23,056 bases of DNA, from NCBI GenBank assembly GCA_021808425.1, contig JAKBBS010000040.1, positions 1 through 23,056 on the forward strand, read 5' to 3'. Positions 14,608 through 22,722 of this stretch are shown one piece after another (within the stretch, counting starts at the first letter, position 1; the number at the start of each line of letters is the position of its first letter). The stretch comes from Actinomycetes bacterium. GTDB lineage: Bacteria > Actinomycetota > Acidimicrobiia > Acidimicrobiales > Palsa-688. Below the pieces are notes generated by a model, which was not told the origin of the DNA, ran no database searches, and saw only the letters and a list, made by a program, of their open reading frames with translations. The translations under genes were made by a program, and so were the position numbers.

Positions 14608-15288
14608 GTGCATGTCCTGGTGGTTGACGACGAACCGGCTGTCCGCCAAGCGCTCGACCGCGCGCTGCGCTTTGAAGGCTACAAGACCGAACTGGCCAAC
14701 GACGGTCCCGGCGCCCTCGCAGCGCACGCAGAGCGCCCGGCCGACGCGATCGTCCTCGACGTCGCCATGCCGAGGATGGATGGGCTTGAAGTCTGTCGAC
14801 GCCTACGCGCCGCTGGCGACGCGACGCCTGTGCTGATGTTGACTGCCCGGGCCGCCGTCAACGATCGCGTCGCAGGGCTCGACGCTGGTGCTGACGACTA
14901 TCTGGTGAAGCCGTTCGCCTTGGAGGAGCTTCTCGCCCGCATTCGGGCGCTCCTGCGCAGGAGCGCTCCAGCCGAGGAGGACCTTCTCCAGTTCAGCGAC
15001 CTGTCCCTCGACTCGGGCACCAGGGAGGTCCGACGAGCAGGTCGTCTTATCGAGTTGACGCGTACCGAGTTCCTCCTTTTGGAGTTGCTTTTGCGTAACG
15101 CCCGCCAGGTCCTTACGCGCGAGCTGATCTTCGACAGGGTCTGGGGCTACGATTTCGGGGCAAATTCCAATTCGTTGGAGGTCTACATCGGATACCTTCG
15201 CCGCAAGACAGAAGCCGAAGGCGAATCCCGCCTTATCCACACGGTGCGTGGCGTCGGATACGTCCTGCGGGAGCCCTCTCAGTCGTGA
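14608..15288 (+). CDS. OmpR-family two-component response regulator
   Basis: A 226-residue DNA-binding response regulator, close in type to actinobacterial MprA/TcrA. The receiver domain (1–115) has acidic residues Asp7-Asp8, phospho-acceptor Asp51 ([12 protein letters not shown]), Thr79 (MLTAR) and Lys101 (LVKPF). The C-terminal winged helix (about 130–222) has [15 protein letters not shown], the recognition region [14 protein letters not shown] and the final hairpin [11 protein letters not shown]. The GTG start at 14608 fits the family N-terminus [10 protein letters not shown]. It has neither a good Shine-Dalgarno sequence nor a close TANNNT box, so its start mode is unclear. Its stop overlaps the kinase start (GTGA), so the two form a coupled pair. 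The signal and target genes are unknown. Confidence 0.94.
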   Translation: MHVLVVDDEPAVRQALDRALRFEGYKTELANDGPGALAAHAERPADAIVLDVAMPRMDGLEVCRRLRAAGDATPVLMLTARAAVNDRVAGLDAGADDYLVKPFALEELLARIRALLRRSAPAEEDLLQFSDLSLDSGTREVRRAGRLIELTRTEFLLLELLLRNARQVLTRELIFDRVWGYDFGANSNSLEVYIGYLRRKTEAEGESRLIHTVRGVGYVLREPSQS

Positions 15289-16961
15289 GCGACGGGTCCG
15301 TCAACCCTTACTCGGAACTTCTCGACCCGACCGGGTCGACATCCGACCGTTTTAGAGACGACGAGGACGCCGACGAAGTTCCCTTCTCCGATGGGCCAGA
15401 CAGCACCTCGCCATTGGCCGATGGGCGGCCGGGGCCCTCGCGCCGGTTCACGCTGAAGCCAACCGGACGGTTTGGCCTGCGGTTCCGCAAGCTCAGCTTT
15501 CGAGCCCGCCTCGGCTCCGCAGTAGCGTTGGCTGTCGGCCTGACCTTGGCGCTGGCCACCTTAGGTTCGTACTACACGGCGAAACATCAACTTTTCAGCC
15601 AGGCTGACAGATCGCTGCAAAGCGATCTGTCGATCCTCACGTTTTCCCAGGCTGGCGTCAACAGCCAGAAGGTGCTTGACGTGATCAGCCGCACGGACGG
15701 CGGCTTCGTCCAGTACATAACGTCGTCGGGCCAGGTTCTCTACAACAGTCAGGTAGCAACCAATCCGCTTGCGACGCCGCTGCAGCCTGGTAAGGATCAA
15801 AAGGCCGTCGCCGGCGCGGGAACCGGCACACTTATAGACACCGTCAACTACCAGGGGTCACCCTATCGGGTGGTCACCGCAGCCGCGCGTGACCCGTTCT
15901 TCCCAACGCTGCACATAGCGGTTCAGATCACCCTGCCCCTCCGCTCGATCTACCACACGCTGTCTACTCTGCGCGTAATCCTCTGGTTGGTGACTGTCTG
16001 CGGTATAGCTTTGGCACTCGGAATCGGATACATCGTCGGGCTTGGCGCACTCCGGCCGGTCGCTCGGCTCACCAAGGCAGCCGAACACGTTGCCAACACC
16101 CAGGACCTGGGAGCGACGATCCCTGTGACGACCGCCGACGAGCTCGGACGACTTGCGACCGCCTTCAACTCGATGCTCGCCGCGCTCGCCTCGTCACGCC
16201 AGCAGCAGGCCCAGCTCATCTCCGACGCCGGACACGAGCTTCGGACCCCGCTCACCAGCCTTCGGACCAACATCGAGGTTCTGATCAAGACACCGCGCCT
16301 GTCGGGCGCCGACCGGGCCGAGCTCACCGCTGACGTCCAGGCCCAAATGCAGGAACTCACCAACCTCATCGGCGATCTTGTCGACTTGGCGCGCCAAGAG
16401 GAACGCCACGTGGAGCCGATCGAAGTGCGCCTCGATTCCATCGTGGCCCACGCAGTCGAACGGGCAGAGCGAAGAGCGCCGGCGCTGCACTTCGACCTTC
16501 ACCTGACACCGGGATCGGTACGTGCCCAGCCGGCTCTATTGGAAAGGGCTGTCCTCAACGTCCTCGACAACGCTGCGAAATGGAGTCCGGACGGGGGAAC
16601 CGTCGAGGTGTGGCTCCAACGAGGCGGCGTATGGACGTTGGATGTCCACGACTACGGGCCCGGTATTGCTCCCGAGGACATACCCCACGTCTTCGACCGC
16701 TTTTACCGTGCGGCTACCGCAAGAAGCATGCCCGGCTCCGGGCTCGGGCTCGCAATAGTCGCTCAGGTCGTCGCCGATCACGGCGGAACCGTGTCCATCT
16801 CGGTGCCTCCCGAGGGTGGCACCCACGTCCACATCGAGCTGCCGACCGTAGCCGAGGACGAGGCAGAGCCTCACGTCGACGACACTTCCGACCGGGACGC
16901 GCCCGCACCTCAGGTTACGGGCGACCAGCCGGTCGTCCCTGCCGGCATGTCCGCGCCCTGA
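15285..16961 (+). CDS. Two-component sensor histidine kinase (MprB type)
   Basis: A 558-residue membrane kinase and partner of the preceding regulator. It has an unusual acidic cytoplasmic N-terminal extension (1–72), transmembrane helix 1 (about 75–97), an extracytoplasmic sensor region (98–227), transmembrane helix 2 (about 229–251) and a HAMP linker (about 252–305). HisKA follows, with phospho-accepting His317 in [11 protein letters not shown]. The ATPase domain has N box [12 protein letters not shown] (Asn425, Asn429), G1 DYGPG (456–460), F box VFDRFYR and G2 GSGLGLA (484–490). A disordered acidic tail of about 45 residues follows. The GTG start overlaps the regulator stop by 4 nt. The sensor domain resembles no family I can name. 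Confidence 0.94.
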   Translation: MSDGSVNPYSELLDPTGSTSDRFRDDEDADEVPFSDGPDSTSPLADGRPGPSRRFTLKPTGRFGLRFRKLSFRARLGSAVALAVGLTLALATLGSYYTAKHQLFSQADRSLQSDLSILTFSQAGVNSQKVLDVISRTDGGFVQYITSSGQVLYNSQVATNPLATPLQPGKDQKAVAGAGTGTLIDTVNYQGSPYRVVTAAARDPFFPTLHIAVQITLPLRSIYHTLSTLRVILWLVTVCGIALALGIGYIVGLGALRPVARLTKAAEHVANTQDLGATIPVTTADELGRLATAFNSMLAALASSRQQQAQLISDAGHELRTPLTSLRTNIEVLIKTPRLSGADRAELTADVQAQMQELTNLIGDLVDLARQEERHVEPIEVRLDSIVAHAVERAERRAPALHFDLHLTPGSVRAQPALLERAVLNVLDNAAKWSPDGGTVEVWLQRGGVWTLDVHDYGPGIAPEDIPHVFDRFYRAATARSMPGSGLGLAIVAQVVADHGGTVSISVPPEGGTHVHIELPTVAEDEAEPHVDDTSDRDAPAPQVTGDQPVVPAGMSAP

Positions 16962-17011
16962 CCCCCCTGACCGGCCAATATCGGTATTAGTGCGGTAGGT
17001 GCTGTTGGTTG

Positions 17012-17095
17012 TGCCCGGAGCGGGACTTGAACCCGCACGACCTCACGGCCAAAGGTGTTTGAGACCTTCGCGTCTGCCTATTCCGCCATCCGGGC
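17012..17095 (-). tRNA. tRNA-Leu (anticodon CAA)
   Basis: An 84-nt class II tRNA read on the minus strand. The acceptor stem GCCCGGA pairs with TCCGGGC, followed by discriminator A. The D arm is GCG/CGC, the anticodon stem AAGGT/ACCTT with loop CTCAAAC gives anticodon CAA (17059–17061), a long variable arm GGCC-GTGA-GGTC is present as expected for leucine, and the T stem is GCGGG/CCCGC with loop TTCAAGT. CCA is not encoded. It decodes UUG. TAGGCT at 17110–17115 (minus) is a possible -10 box. A CGGGGC-GCA-GCCCCG hairpin lies further upstream at 17124–17138. No terminator is evident downstream. Confidence 0.95.
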
Positions 17096-17226
17096 GATTG
17101 CGCTCCAGTAGCCTAGAGCGGACCGGGGCGCAGCCCCGAATCGTTACCTTACAACGCCCCGCCAGGTCTGATACTTGCCAGGCCCGCAATCCGCCTCTTT
17201 TTTCCCTCCGTACCCGACCGCCATCC

Positions 17227-17232
17227 AAGGAG
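17227..17232 (+). promoter_or_regulatory. Possible ribosome binding site of fabD
   Basis: AAGGAG, 13 nt before GTG 17246. The sequence is ideal but the spacing is long. A second AAGG-like stretch touches the GTG. It is the best Shine-Dalgarno candidate for this start. Confidence 0.4.
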
Positions 17233-17245
17233 CAGACCGAAAAAG

Positions 17246-18448
17246 GTGCCCGCTTTCATTTTCCCCGGCCAGGGATCGCAGCGGCCAGGAATGGGCCGGC
17301 CCTGGACCGAGCACCCGTCCTGGGAGGTCGTGGAGGAAGCTTCCGCAGCAGCGGGGCGCGACATCGGGTCGTTGCTGACCGACGCCGGTTCCGAGGAACT
17401 GACACAAACACACAACGCCCAGCTGGCGACGTTCACGTTCAGCTTGATGATCTTGGACGCCGTCGAGCGGATCGGTGTCGAACCGACACGGTTGGCCGGC
17501 CATTCGGTTGGTGAGTACAGCGCGTTGGCCGCAAGCGGAGCACTCGGGTTCGACGCTTCGGTGCAACTTGTGGCGGAGCGCGGAGAAGCGATGCAAGCTG
17601 CCGCCGAGGCCCGCAGAGGATCAATGGCCGTGCTCGTCGGCTGCGATGCAGATGTCGCAGACGTCGCGTGCCGCCTTGCCGAGGGAGACGTTTGGCTGGC
17701 CAACATCAACAGCACCGACGAATCGGTGATTGCAGGCGACCCTGCCGCCATCGACGACGCTGTGCGCTTCGCCCTCGAGCTGGGCGCCAAGCGCGCCTAC
17801 CCGGCGCGCGTCGGGGGGGCGTTTCACACCCCGCTCATGGCCCCCGCAAGGGACAGGCTGCGCAAGATGCTGCAAACCACCGTGTTTTACAACCCCGACA
17901 CTCCACTCGTGGCAAATGTGGACAGCCGATTCCACGTCGACGGAGACGAATGGCGCCGCCTCCTGTCTGCGCAGCTGTGCAGTCCGGTGAGGTGGCATCA
18001 GAGCATCCTGCGCTTGGCCGGGGCCTTGGACCCCGACTTGGATGAAGAGCGCTTTTTTGTCGAGCTCGGCCCCGGCGACTCGCTTTCTGCCACAGTGCGA
18101 GCGACGTTGCCGCAAGCGACGACGGTTCCCGTTTCGGTGCCCGCCGACCTGGACCGCCTGGTCGACACACTGGCGGGAGACAGCTCCTTGCACGACTACG
18201 CTTCCGACCATCACGGCGAGCTTCTATACGTGTCCGAGCGGGTCGTCATAAGCCCCTCAGCGGGAATCTTCGAACCTCCGCCAGAGCGCCGCGAAGTGGG
18301 GCAGTGGATTGACGTCGGATGTCTACTCGGGACCGTCTCGGAGATCGAGGTTCGCTCGGCTTTCGGGGGAGCTTTCAAGGGATACATCGCACATCCCGGC
18401 GAGCGAGTCCAAGCCGGGCAGCCGATCGCCTGGTTGCACAGCTCATGA
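17246..18448 (+). CDS. fabD: Malonyl-CoA:ACP transacylase with fused BCCP-like domain
   Basis: It transfers malonyl from CoA to ACP, supplying elongation units. The transacylase part (1–310) has the expected residues: GQGSQ (8–12), nucleophile Ser87 in GHSVGE, Arg112 in ERGEAM and His194 in GAFHTPLM. FabD is normally about 310 residues; this is 400. The extra part (324–400) reads like a biotin carrier/lipoyl-type domain: VISPSAGIFEPPP, VGQWIDVGCLLG, then GERVQAGQPIAWL, parallel to 'spM.GtFy..p', 'vGq.V..Gd.l' and 'Gq.V....pL' of AccB. The hairpin that should carry EAMKM is missing (TVSEIEVRSAF), so it cannot be biotinylated there. The GTG start has AAGGAG 13 nt upstream. Its stop overlaps fabH (ATGA). 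The fabD–fabH–acpP–fabF order is as in Streptomyces. Confidence 0.92.
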   Translation: MPAFIFPGQGSQRPGMGRPWTEHPSWEVVEEASAAAGRDIGSLLTDAGSEELTQTHNAQLATFTFSLMILDAVERIGVEPTRLAGHSVGEYSALAASGALGFDASVQLVAERGEAMQAAAEARRGSMAVLVGCDADVADVACRLAEGDVWLANINSTDESVIAGDPAAIDDAVRFALELGAKRAYPARVGGAFHTPLMAPARDRLRKMLQTTVFYNPDTPLVANVDSRFHVDGDEWRRLLSAQLCSPVRWHQSILRLAGALDPDLDEERFFVELGPGDSLSATVRATLPQATTVPVSVPADLDRLVDTLAGDSSLHDYASDHHGELLYVSERVVISPSAGIFEPPPERREVGQWIDVGCLLGTVSEIEVRSAFGGAFKGYIAHPGERVQAGQPIAWLHSS

Positions 18449-19428
18449 CGGGTGTCACGATCACCGGGTGGGGTTCGGCTCTCCCCGACAGGGTTGTCAC
18501 CAACGACGAGCTCTCGGCGCTTTTCGACACGAGCGACGACTGGATAGTCGAGCGCAGCGGGATCCGCACCCGCCACGTCGCAACAGGACCGTTCGCCGAC
18601 GCCGGCGACGACCCCAATCCACCAGCTGGCGGCCTCGGCACCACCGCCACATTGGCGGTCACGGCCGCCCGCGAGGCCCTTCGAGTCGCCGGCCTGCAGG
18701 GTTCGGACATCGACATGGTCATCCTGTGCACCACCACCGCCGATCAGCTGATACCAGCGAGCTCCGCGTCGATCGCCGCCGCACTCGGGATAGTGCGCGG
18801 CGCGATGGACATCAACGCGGCGTGCGCTGGCTTCACCTACGGTCTCGTAACAGCCAGCGGGATGATCGCGGCTGGCGCCCGCCGGATAGTCCTGATCGGC
18901 GCCGAGACGCTCACGCGAGCGACCAACTGGGCGGACCGCACGAACGCTTTCCTTTTCGGCGACGGCGCCGGCGCCGTTGTCGTCGAAGCAACACCTGGGG
19001 ACGGCTGCCTCCTCGGATGGGATCTCGGGGTGGACGGTACTCTTGTTGACCTCCTATACGCCCACCATGGTTCAGGGATGGTCATGCGCGGCAAGGAGGT
19101 TTTTCGGCGGGCGGTGGTGGCGACCGTTTCGTCAGCGAACGCTTCGTTGGAGCGGTCCAAGCTCACCATCGACGAGATTTCGCTGTTCGTGCCCCACCAG
19201 GCGAACATCCGGATCATGGAGGCGGTCGCTTCAAGGCTGGGGCTGCCAACAGAGAAAGTTGCAAGCGTGATCGGCCGCACAGGAAACACGAGCTCAGCGT
19301 CGATACCTCTGGCGCTCGTCGACGCAATCCAGAGCGGCCGGGTGTCGGACGGGGACAACCTTCTCCTCGCAGGCTTCGGCGCCGGGATGACGTGGGCCTC
19401 CGCCGTGTGGCGCTGGCATGAAGGCTGA
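18445..19428 (+). CDS. fabH: 3-oxoacyl-ACP synthase III
   Basis: It starts fatty-acid chains by condensing acyl-CoA with malonyl-ACP. The 327-residue protein has normal length, with catalytic Cys127 (INAACAGF), His251 (VPHQAN) and Asn281 (GRTGNTSSAS). The N-terminal DDWIVERSGIRTRH and C-terminal GFGAGMTWASAVWRW are standard. An in-frame ATG at 18319 exists but lies inside fabD. The correct start is ATG 18445, which overlaps the fabD stop as ATGA and gives translational coupling. Preference for acetyl or branched primers cannot be read from sequence. Confidence 0.96.
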   Translation: MTGVTITGWGSALPDRVVTNDELSALFDTSDDWIVERSGIRTRHVATGPFADAGDDPNPPAGGLGTTATLAVTAAREALRVAGLQGSDIDMVILCTTTADQLIPASSASIAAALGIVRGAMDINAACAGFTYGLVTASGMIAAGARRIVLIGAETLTRATNWADRTNAFLFGDGAGAVVVEATPGDGCLLGWDLGVDGTLVDLLYAHHGSGMVMRGKEVFRRAVVATVSSANASLERSKLTIDEISLFVPHQANIRIMEAVASRLGLPTEKVASVIGRTGNTSSASIPLALVDAIQSGRVSDGDNLLLAGFGAGMTWASAVWRWHEG

Positions 19429-19504
19429 CCGCAGGTCAAGAGACGAGACGACAAGCTGAGCGAGATAGATTTGGCGGGCTGAGGGGCGCCGCAGTCGGTA
19501 GGAA

Positions 19505-19530
19505 CCCATCGGGTGGTGTATCCCGACGGG
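19505..19530 (+). promoter_or_regulatory. Hairpin in the fabH–acpP gap
   Basis: CCCATCGGG (19505–19513) and CCCGACGGG (19522–19530) form a 9-bp stem with one A·C mismatch and an 8-nt loop. It lies in the 164-nt gap between fabH and acpP, the only large gap in this cluster. It is followed by AAACC rather than a T run, so it is not a classical terminator. An attenuator, RNA-processing site or stability element is possible. I found no convincing promoter here. Confidence 0.4.
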
Positions 19531-19577
19531 AAACCAGGCGCTGGTATTGCAACGACATTCCAAGAACCACCAAGGCG

Positions 19578-19584
19578 AGAGAGG
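19578..19584 (+). promoter_or_regulatory. Ribosome binding site of acpP
   Basis: AGAGAGG with 8 nt of A-rich spacer before ATG 19593. It is a strong site in an unstructured, purine-rich context, matching the high ACP levels cells need. Confidence 0.7.
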
Positions 19585-19592
19585 AAAGAAAA

Positions 19593-19832
19593 ATGGATCA
19601 AGAAGAGGCATTCGACAAGTTCAAGCAGTGTGCAGTGGATGTGCTGCAGGTGGAACCCGCCAAAGTGACCCCCGAGGCGAGCTTTGCCGACGACCTGGAC
19701 GCCGACAGCCTTGACCTCGTCGAGCTCGTCATGGCGCTCGAAGAGCAGTTCGACATAACTGTCGACGAGTCCGAGCTCGAAGGCGTGAAGACAGTGGCTC
19801 AAGCCTTCGGTCTGGTCACCTCCAAGCTCTGA
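19593..19832 (+). CDS. acpP: Acyl carrier protein
   Basis: A 79-residue acidic four-helix protein carrying growing acyl chains on 4'-phosphopantetheine. The prosthetic group attaches to Ser39 in DADSLDLVEL. The flanking pattern (VTPEASFADDLDADSLD, FDITVDESEL) is typical. Length is normal. It is preceded by the largest gap in the cluster, with its own strong ribosome binding site, which suggests separately tuned expression. Its stop overlaps fabF by one base (TGATG). Confidence 0.97.
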   Translation: MDQEEAFDKFKQCAVDVLQVEPAKVTPEASFADDLDADSLDLVELVMALEEQFDITVDESELEGVKTVAQAFGLVTSKL

Positions 19833-21049
19833 TGTTCGCCCTACACCCCTACCCGGGCCACCCGGGGATCCCAGGAAGGCGTGTAGTGGTTACGGGGCTC
19901 GGGGTGGCAGCCCCTTGCGGAATCGGCCAGGATGCCTTCTGGCGAGGGCTTCACCTCCCCCCGGCCGATGGCCCACGACGAGTTCCGGACTTCGACGCCG
20001 CCGCCATATACGGCGCCAAAGAACTGCGCCGTGTCGACCGCTTCACCCAGCTCGCAGCCGTCGCCGCCGAGGAAGCGCTCGCGGATGCCGGCGGCCTCGA
20101 GTCCCTGAGCGTCGATCCGGACAGGGCGGGAGTAATGATCGGCACCGGGATCGGTGGTATCGAGACGCTAGAGGATCAGATTCATGTGATGGACGAGCGC
20201 GGCTCGCGCCGGGTGACGCCTTTCCTCGTGCCGATGATGATGGGTAACAGGGCGGCGGCCGACGTGTCGATGCGCTACGGGCTGCGCGGGCCCTGCGAGG
20301 CGATAGTCACCGCCTGCGCAGCTGGAACCCAGAGCGTCGGCGCCGGCGCACGACTCGTCGCCTCCGGGCGCTGCGACTTGGTGCTTGCGGGATCCTCAGA
20401 AGCCGCCATGACGCCGATCGGGGAGGCCGGCTTCGCCAACATGACCGCGCTTTCGACCAACGGTAAGTCGATGCCTTTCGACGCGAAGCGCGACGGTTTT
20501 GTCATCAGCGAAGGCGGCGCGGTCCTAGTCCTCGAGGAGCTCGAGCACGCCCAGGCGAGGGGTGCGACGATCTACGCTGAGATTCTCGGTGCTGCGAGTA
20601 CCGCGGATGCTCACCACATCACCGCCCCGGCGCCCGAAGGAGCAGGCGCGGTGATGTGCATGGAACTGGCTATACGTGACGCAGGGCTGGTCCCCGCCGA
20701 TATCGTCCACATAAACGCACACGGCACGTCGACGCCAGCCAACGACCGTTCTGAGAGCTTTGCCATCTCCAAAGTGTTCGGACTCCCCGGTCCGATCGTC
20801 ACGTCGATCAAAGGCGTGTGCGGGCACTCGCTCGGCGCTGCCGGTTCAATCGAGGCGGTAGCGCTCGCCCTCACTATCTCCAAGTCGAGCATACCTCCCA
20901 CGGTCGGCCTCACCGAGCTCGATCCCGAGATCCACCTCGACGTGGTGACAGGCGAAGCCCGGTCGTGGACTCCTGGGCCGTCGCTGTCGAACAGCTTTGG
21001 CTTCGGCGGTCACAACGGGACAATCGTAATGGCGCCCCTCGAAGCGTAA
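19832..21049 (+). CDS. fabF: 3-oxoacyl-ACP synthase II
   Basis: Elongating beta-ketoacyl-ACP synthase. The 405-residue thiolase-fold protein has catalytic Cys162 (VTACAAGTQS), His297 (INAHGTSTPAND), Lys327 and His332 (SIKGVCGHSLGAAG), and the glycine-rich C-terminal loop NSFGFGGHNGT. The N-terminus has about 15 residues before the usual RRVVVTGLG, slightly longer than typical. The start is ATG 19832, overlapping the acpP stop (TGATG). It could prefer saturated or unsaturated chains, which sequence alone does not settle. It is the last gene of the cluster and converges on the peroxiredoxin gene across 50 nt, in which I see no strong terminator. Confidence 0.96.
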   Translation: MFALHPYPGHPGIPGRRVVVTGLGVAAPCGIGQDAFWRGLHLPPADGPRRVPDFDAAAIYGAKELRRVDRFTQLAAVAAEEALADAGGLESLSVDPDRAGVMIGTGIGGIETLEDQIHVMDERGSRRVTPFLVPMMMGNRAAADVSMRYGLRGPCEAIVTACAAGTQSVGAGARLVASGRCDLVLAGSSEAAMTPIGEAGFANMTALSTNGKSMPFDAKRDGFVISEGGAVLVLEELEHAQARGATIYAEILGAASTADAHHITAPAPEGAGAVMCMELAIRDAGLVPADIVHINAHGTSTPANDRSESFAISKVFGLPGPIVTSIKGVCGHSLGAAGSIEAVALALTISKSSIPPTVGLTELDPEIHLDVVTGEARSWTPGPSLSNSFGFGGHNGTIVMAPLEA

Positions 21050-21099
21050 GGGCGCGTGCAGATGTGTGGCTGCTGTCCCGTGGCGTAGCGCGCCGAAGG

Positions 21100-21561
21100 T
21101 CAACCGGCCAGCGCGCCGAGGAGCTTCTTAGGCGTGTCCGCCGGCGAGATCTTGTACCAGACTTGAATCAGAGTTCCGTCCTCGTCCACGAGAAACGACG
21201 AGCGGAGGATGCCCATGTACTTGCGTCCGTACATGGATTTCTCCGCCCACACGCCGTAGGCCTCGGCGACTTTGTGATCGGTATCGGAGAGTAGGGGGAA
21301 ACCGAGCCCGTATTTCTGGTCGAACTTCGCCTGCTTGGTAGGAGCATCCGGGCTCACCCCGAGGACTGCAGCGTCGCCGATGTCGCCGAGCACGTCGCGA
21401 AGGCCACACGCCTGAGCTGTGCATCCAGGCGTGTCAGCCTTCGGATAGAAGTAGATAAGCACCTTGCGGCCCCGAAAGGACGACAGAGAGACCGGATCTG
21501 CGCTCTGGTCGAGAAGTTCGAAGTCGGGGGCGGGATCACCCACCCGGAGCACGTTCGCCAT
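21100..21561 (-). CDS. bcp: Thiol peroxidase (Bcp/PrxQ-type peroxiredoxin)
   Basis: It reduces peroxides using thioredoxin or similar donors. The 153-residue product has the peroxidatic Cys47 in PKADTPGCTAQACGLRD, with resolving Cys52 five residues later, the atypical 2-Cys PrxQ arrangement. Downstream it has FPLLSDTDHKVAEAYGVW and RSSFLVDEDGTL as in the family. An ATG six codons earlier (21579) is possible, but ATG 21561 gives the usual N-terminus (LRVGDPAPDF) and lies 7 nt after TACGAT. It is 89 nt downstream of acuI on the same strand. Confidence 0.95.
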   Translation of the reverse strand: MANVLRVGDPAPDFELLDQSADPVSLSSFRGRKVLIYFYPKADTPGCTAQACGLRDVLGDIGDAAVLGVSPDAPTKQAKFDQKYGLGFPLLSDTDHKVAEAYGVWAEKSMYGRKYMGILRSSFLVDEDGTLIQVWYKISPADTPKKLLGALAG

Positions 21562-21568
21562 GACAAGG

Positions 21569-21574
21569 ATCGTA
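21569..21574 (-). promoter_or_regulatory. Candidate -10 box of the peroxiredoxin gene
   Basis: TACGAT on the minus strand, 7 nt before ATG 21561, identical to the hexamer before uvrB. No Shine-Dalgarno sequence precedes this ATG. No clear -35. Confidence 0.4.
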
Positions 21575-21650
21575 GCCATCCCTGGGTCGTCGCATTCTCG
21601 TGTGCGCCTCGACGGATTGCAGAGGGCCGGATCCGCACGCCGACTGGGCG

Positions 21651-22649
21651 TCAGGTCCCGAGCGCGACAACCAGCCGTCCCGTCAACTCCCCCCGAAGTA
21701 TTCGCGAGAGAGCGTCGTCGATGCCGTCGAGGGTGATATCCACGGCAACCCTGTCCAAGCCACTTGGGCGGAGATCCGCCGCGAGACGCTCCCAGACCGC
21801 ACGCCGCTCCACAATCGGGATCTCTACGGAGTCGATCCCTAGGAGAGAAACCCCTCGAAGGATGAAAGGCATGACTGTTGTCGGAACCGCAACTCCCCCC
21901 GTCAACCCACTCGCTGCGACCGCCCCGCCGTAACTGATGCGGCTGAGCACGTTGGCGAGCGTCGTCCCGCCTACGCAGTCGACAGCCGCTGCATAGGTCA
22001 TGGCCTCCAGGGGTCGTCCGGCCTCCACTTCCAGGCTCGACCGCTCTACGATCTGCGACGCTCCCAATGAGTGCAGGAAGGCGGCGCTCGTCTCTGCCTT
22101 CCCCGTACTGGCCACCACCTCGTAGCCTCGCCCGGCGAGGAGGTTGACAGCGACGCTCCCGACCCCACCCGTCGCACCGGTGACAAGAACTGGCCCCGAC
22201 CCAGGCTCGAGCCCGTGATCCTCGAGGGCGATCACCGACAGTGCCGCCGTGAAGCCGGCTGTGCCGATCACCATCGCCGTGCGAGCGTCCAGACTTTCAG
22301 GGATCGCAACGAGCCACTCCGCCGGGACGCGCGCTCGACTGGCAAATCCACCGTGGCGGGACACTCCAAGGCCATAGCCGTGAGCGAGGACCGCTGTGCC
22401 GGCCGGGAACTCCCCTGCGTCGTCTACCAGACGCCCGGCAAGGTCGATTCCCGGCACGATCGGTGAAATCCTCGCTACCCGACCATCAGGCGACGCCGCT
22501 AGCGCATCTTTATAGTTGACTGACGACCATTCGACGTCGACGATCGCACCGTCGTCACCGAGGAGAGCCATATCGATCTCCTCGACCCCGCGGTGGAACC
22601 CTTCGACGGCTTTTGTGGCGACGAATGCCGGAAATCGTTGCGCTGTCAC
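21651..22649 (-). CDS. acuI: Acryloyl-CoA reductase-type NADPH oxidoreductase (YhdH/AcuI family)
   Basis: A medium-chain dehydrogenase/reductase without zinc ligands. The 332-residue product follows Escherichia coli YhdH/AcuI closely: WSSVNYKDALA, PGIDLAG, MVIGTAGFTAALSVIALED, the NADPH loop VTGATGGVGSVAV, GASQIV, YAAAVDCVGG, SYGGAVAASGLTGG and TTVMPFILRGVSLLGIDSV. Such enzymes reduce toxic acryloyl-CoA to propionyl-CoA (3-hydroxypropionate or DMSP breakdown). The open frame runs back to 22766 through a palindrome and a tandem repeat, which is not protein-like. GTG 22649 gives family length and lies 7 nt after TAGCGT. It is divergent from the ubiB-like gene. Confidence 0.92.
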   Translation of the reverse strand: MTAQRFPAFVATKAVEGFHRGVEEIDMALLGDDGAIVDVEWSSVNYKDALAASPDGRVARISPIVPGIDLAGRLVDDAGEFPAGTAVLAHGYGLGVSRHGGFASRARVPAEWLVAIPESLDARTAMVIGTAGFTAALSVIALEDHGLEPGSGPVLVTGATGGVGSVAVNLLAGRGYEVVASTGKAETSAAFLHSLGASQIVERSSLEVEAGRPLEAMTYAAAVDCVGGTTLANVLSRISYGGAVAASGLTGGVAVPTTVMPFILRGVSLLGIDSVEIPIVERRAVWERLAADLRPSGLDRVAVDITLDGIDDALSRILRGELTGRLVVALGT

Positions 22650-22656
22650 GACTGCC

Positions 22657-22662
22657 ACGCTA
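22657..22662 (-). promoter_or_regulatory. Candidate -10 box of acuI
   Basis: TAGCGT on the minus strand, 7 nt before GTG 22649, the same hexamer as at coaE. The matching -35 position (TTACGG, 17 nt upstream) falls inside the left arm of the large inverted repeat. Confidence 0.45.
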
Positions 22663-22669
22663 ACCGGGG

Positions 22670-22720
22670 AAGACTGTGTCCGTAATTGCACAAGTTCCGT
22701 GCAATTACGGACACAGTCTT
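22670..22720. repeat. 22-bp perfect inverted repeat with 7-nt spacer
   Basis: Left arm 22670–22691 begins AAGACTGTGTCC and ends AATTGCAC. Right arm 22699–22720 is its exact reverse complement. The spacer is AAGTTCC. It lies between two divergent genes, so it cannot terminate either, and it covers the -35 region of acuI. It could be a REP/MITE-like element, a cruciform-forming site or a large operator. Confidence 0.85.
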
Positions 22721-22722
22721 TC

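Noticed and set aside
16962..17011. Terminator or small gene between the kinase and the tRNA
   Set aside because: Only a 4-bp AATA/TATT palindrome is present, with no T run and no open frame of useful length.
17124..17138. CGGGGC-GCA-GCCCCG hairpin as a terminator
   Set aside because: The stem is only 6 bp, with no T run on either strand, and it lies upstream of the tRNA rather than after a gene.
18837..19802. A 321-codon minus-strand frame opposite fabH and acpP
   Set aside because: It mirrors two well-supported genes and shows no domain. It is a shadow frame.
21050..21099. Bidirectional terminator between fabF and bcp
   Set aside because: GC-rich complementary bits exist (GCGCGCC), but no compact stem with a T run could be drawn in the 50 nt.
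22670..22720. The palindrome as a transcription terminator
   Set aside because: Both flanking genes are transcribed away from it, and there is only a short T run after the stem.
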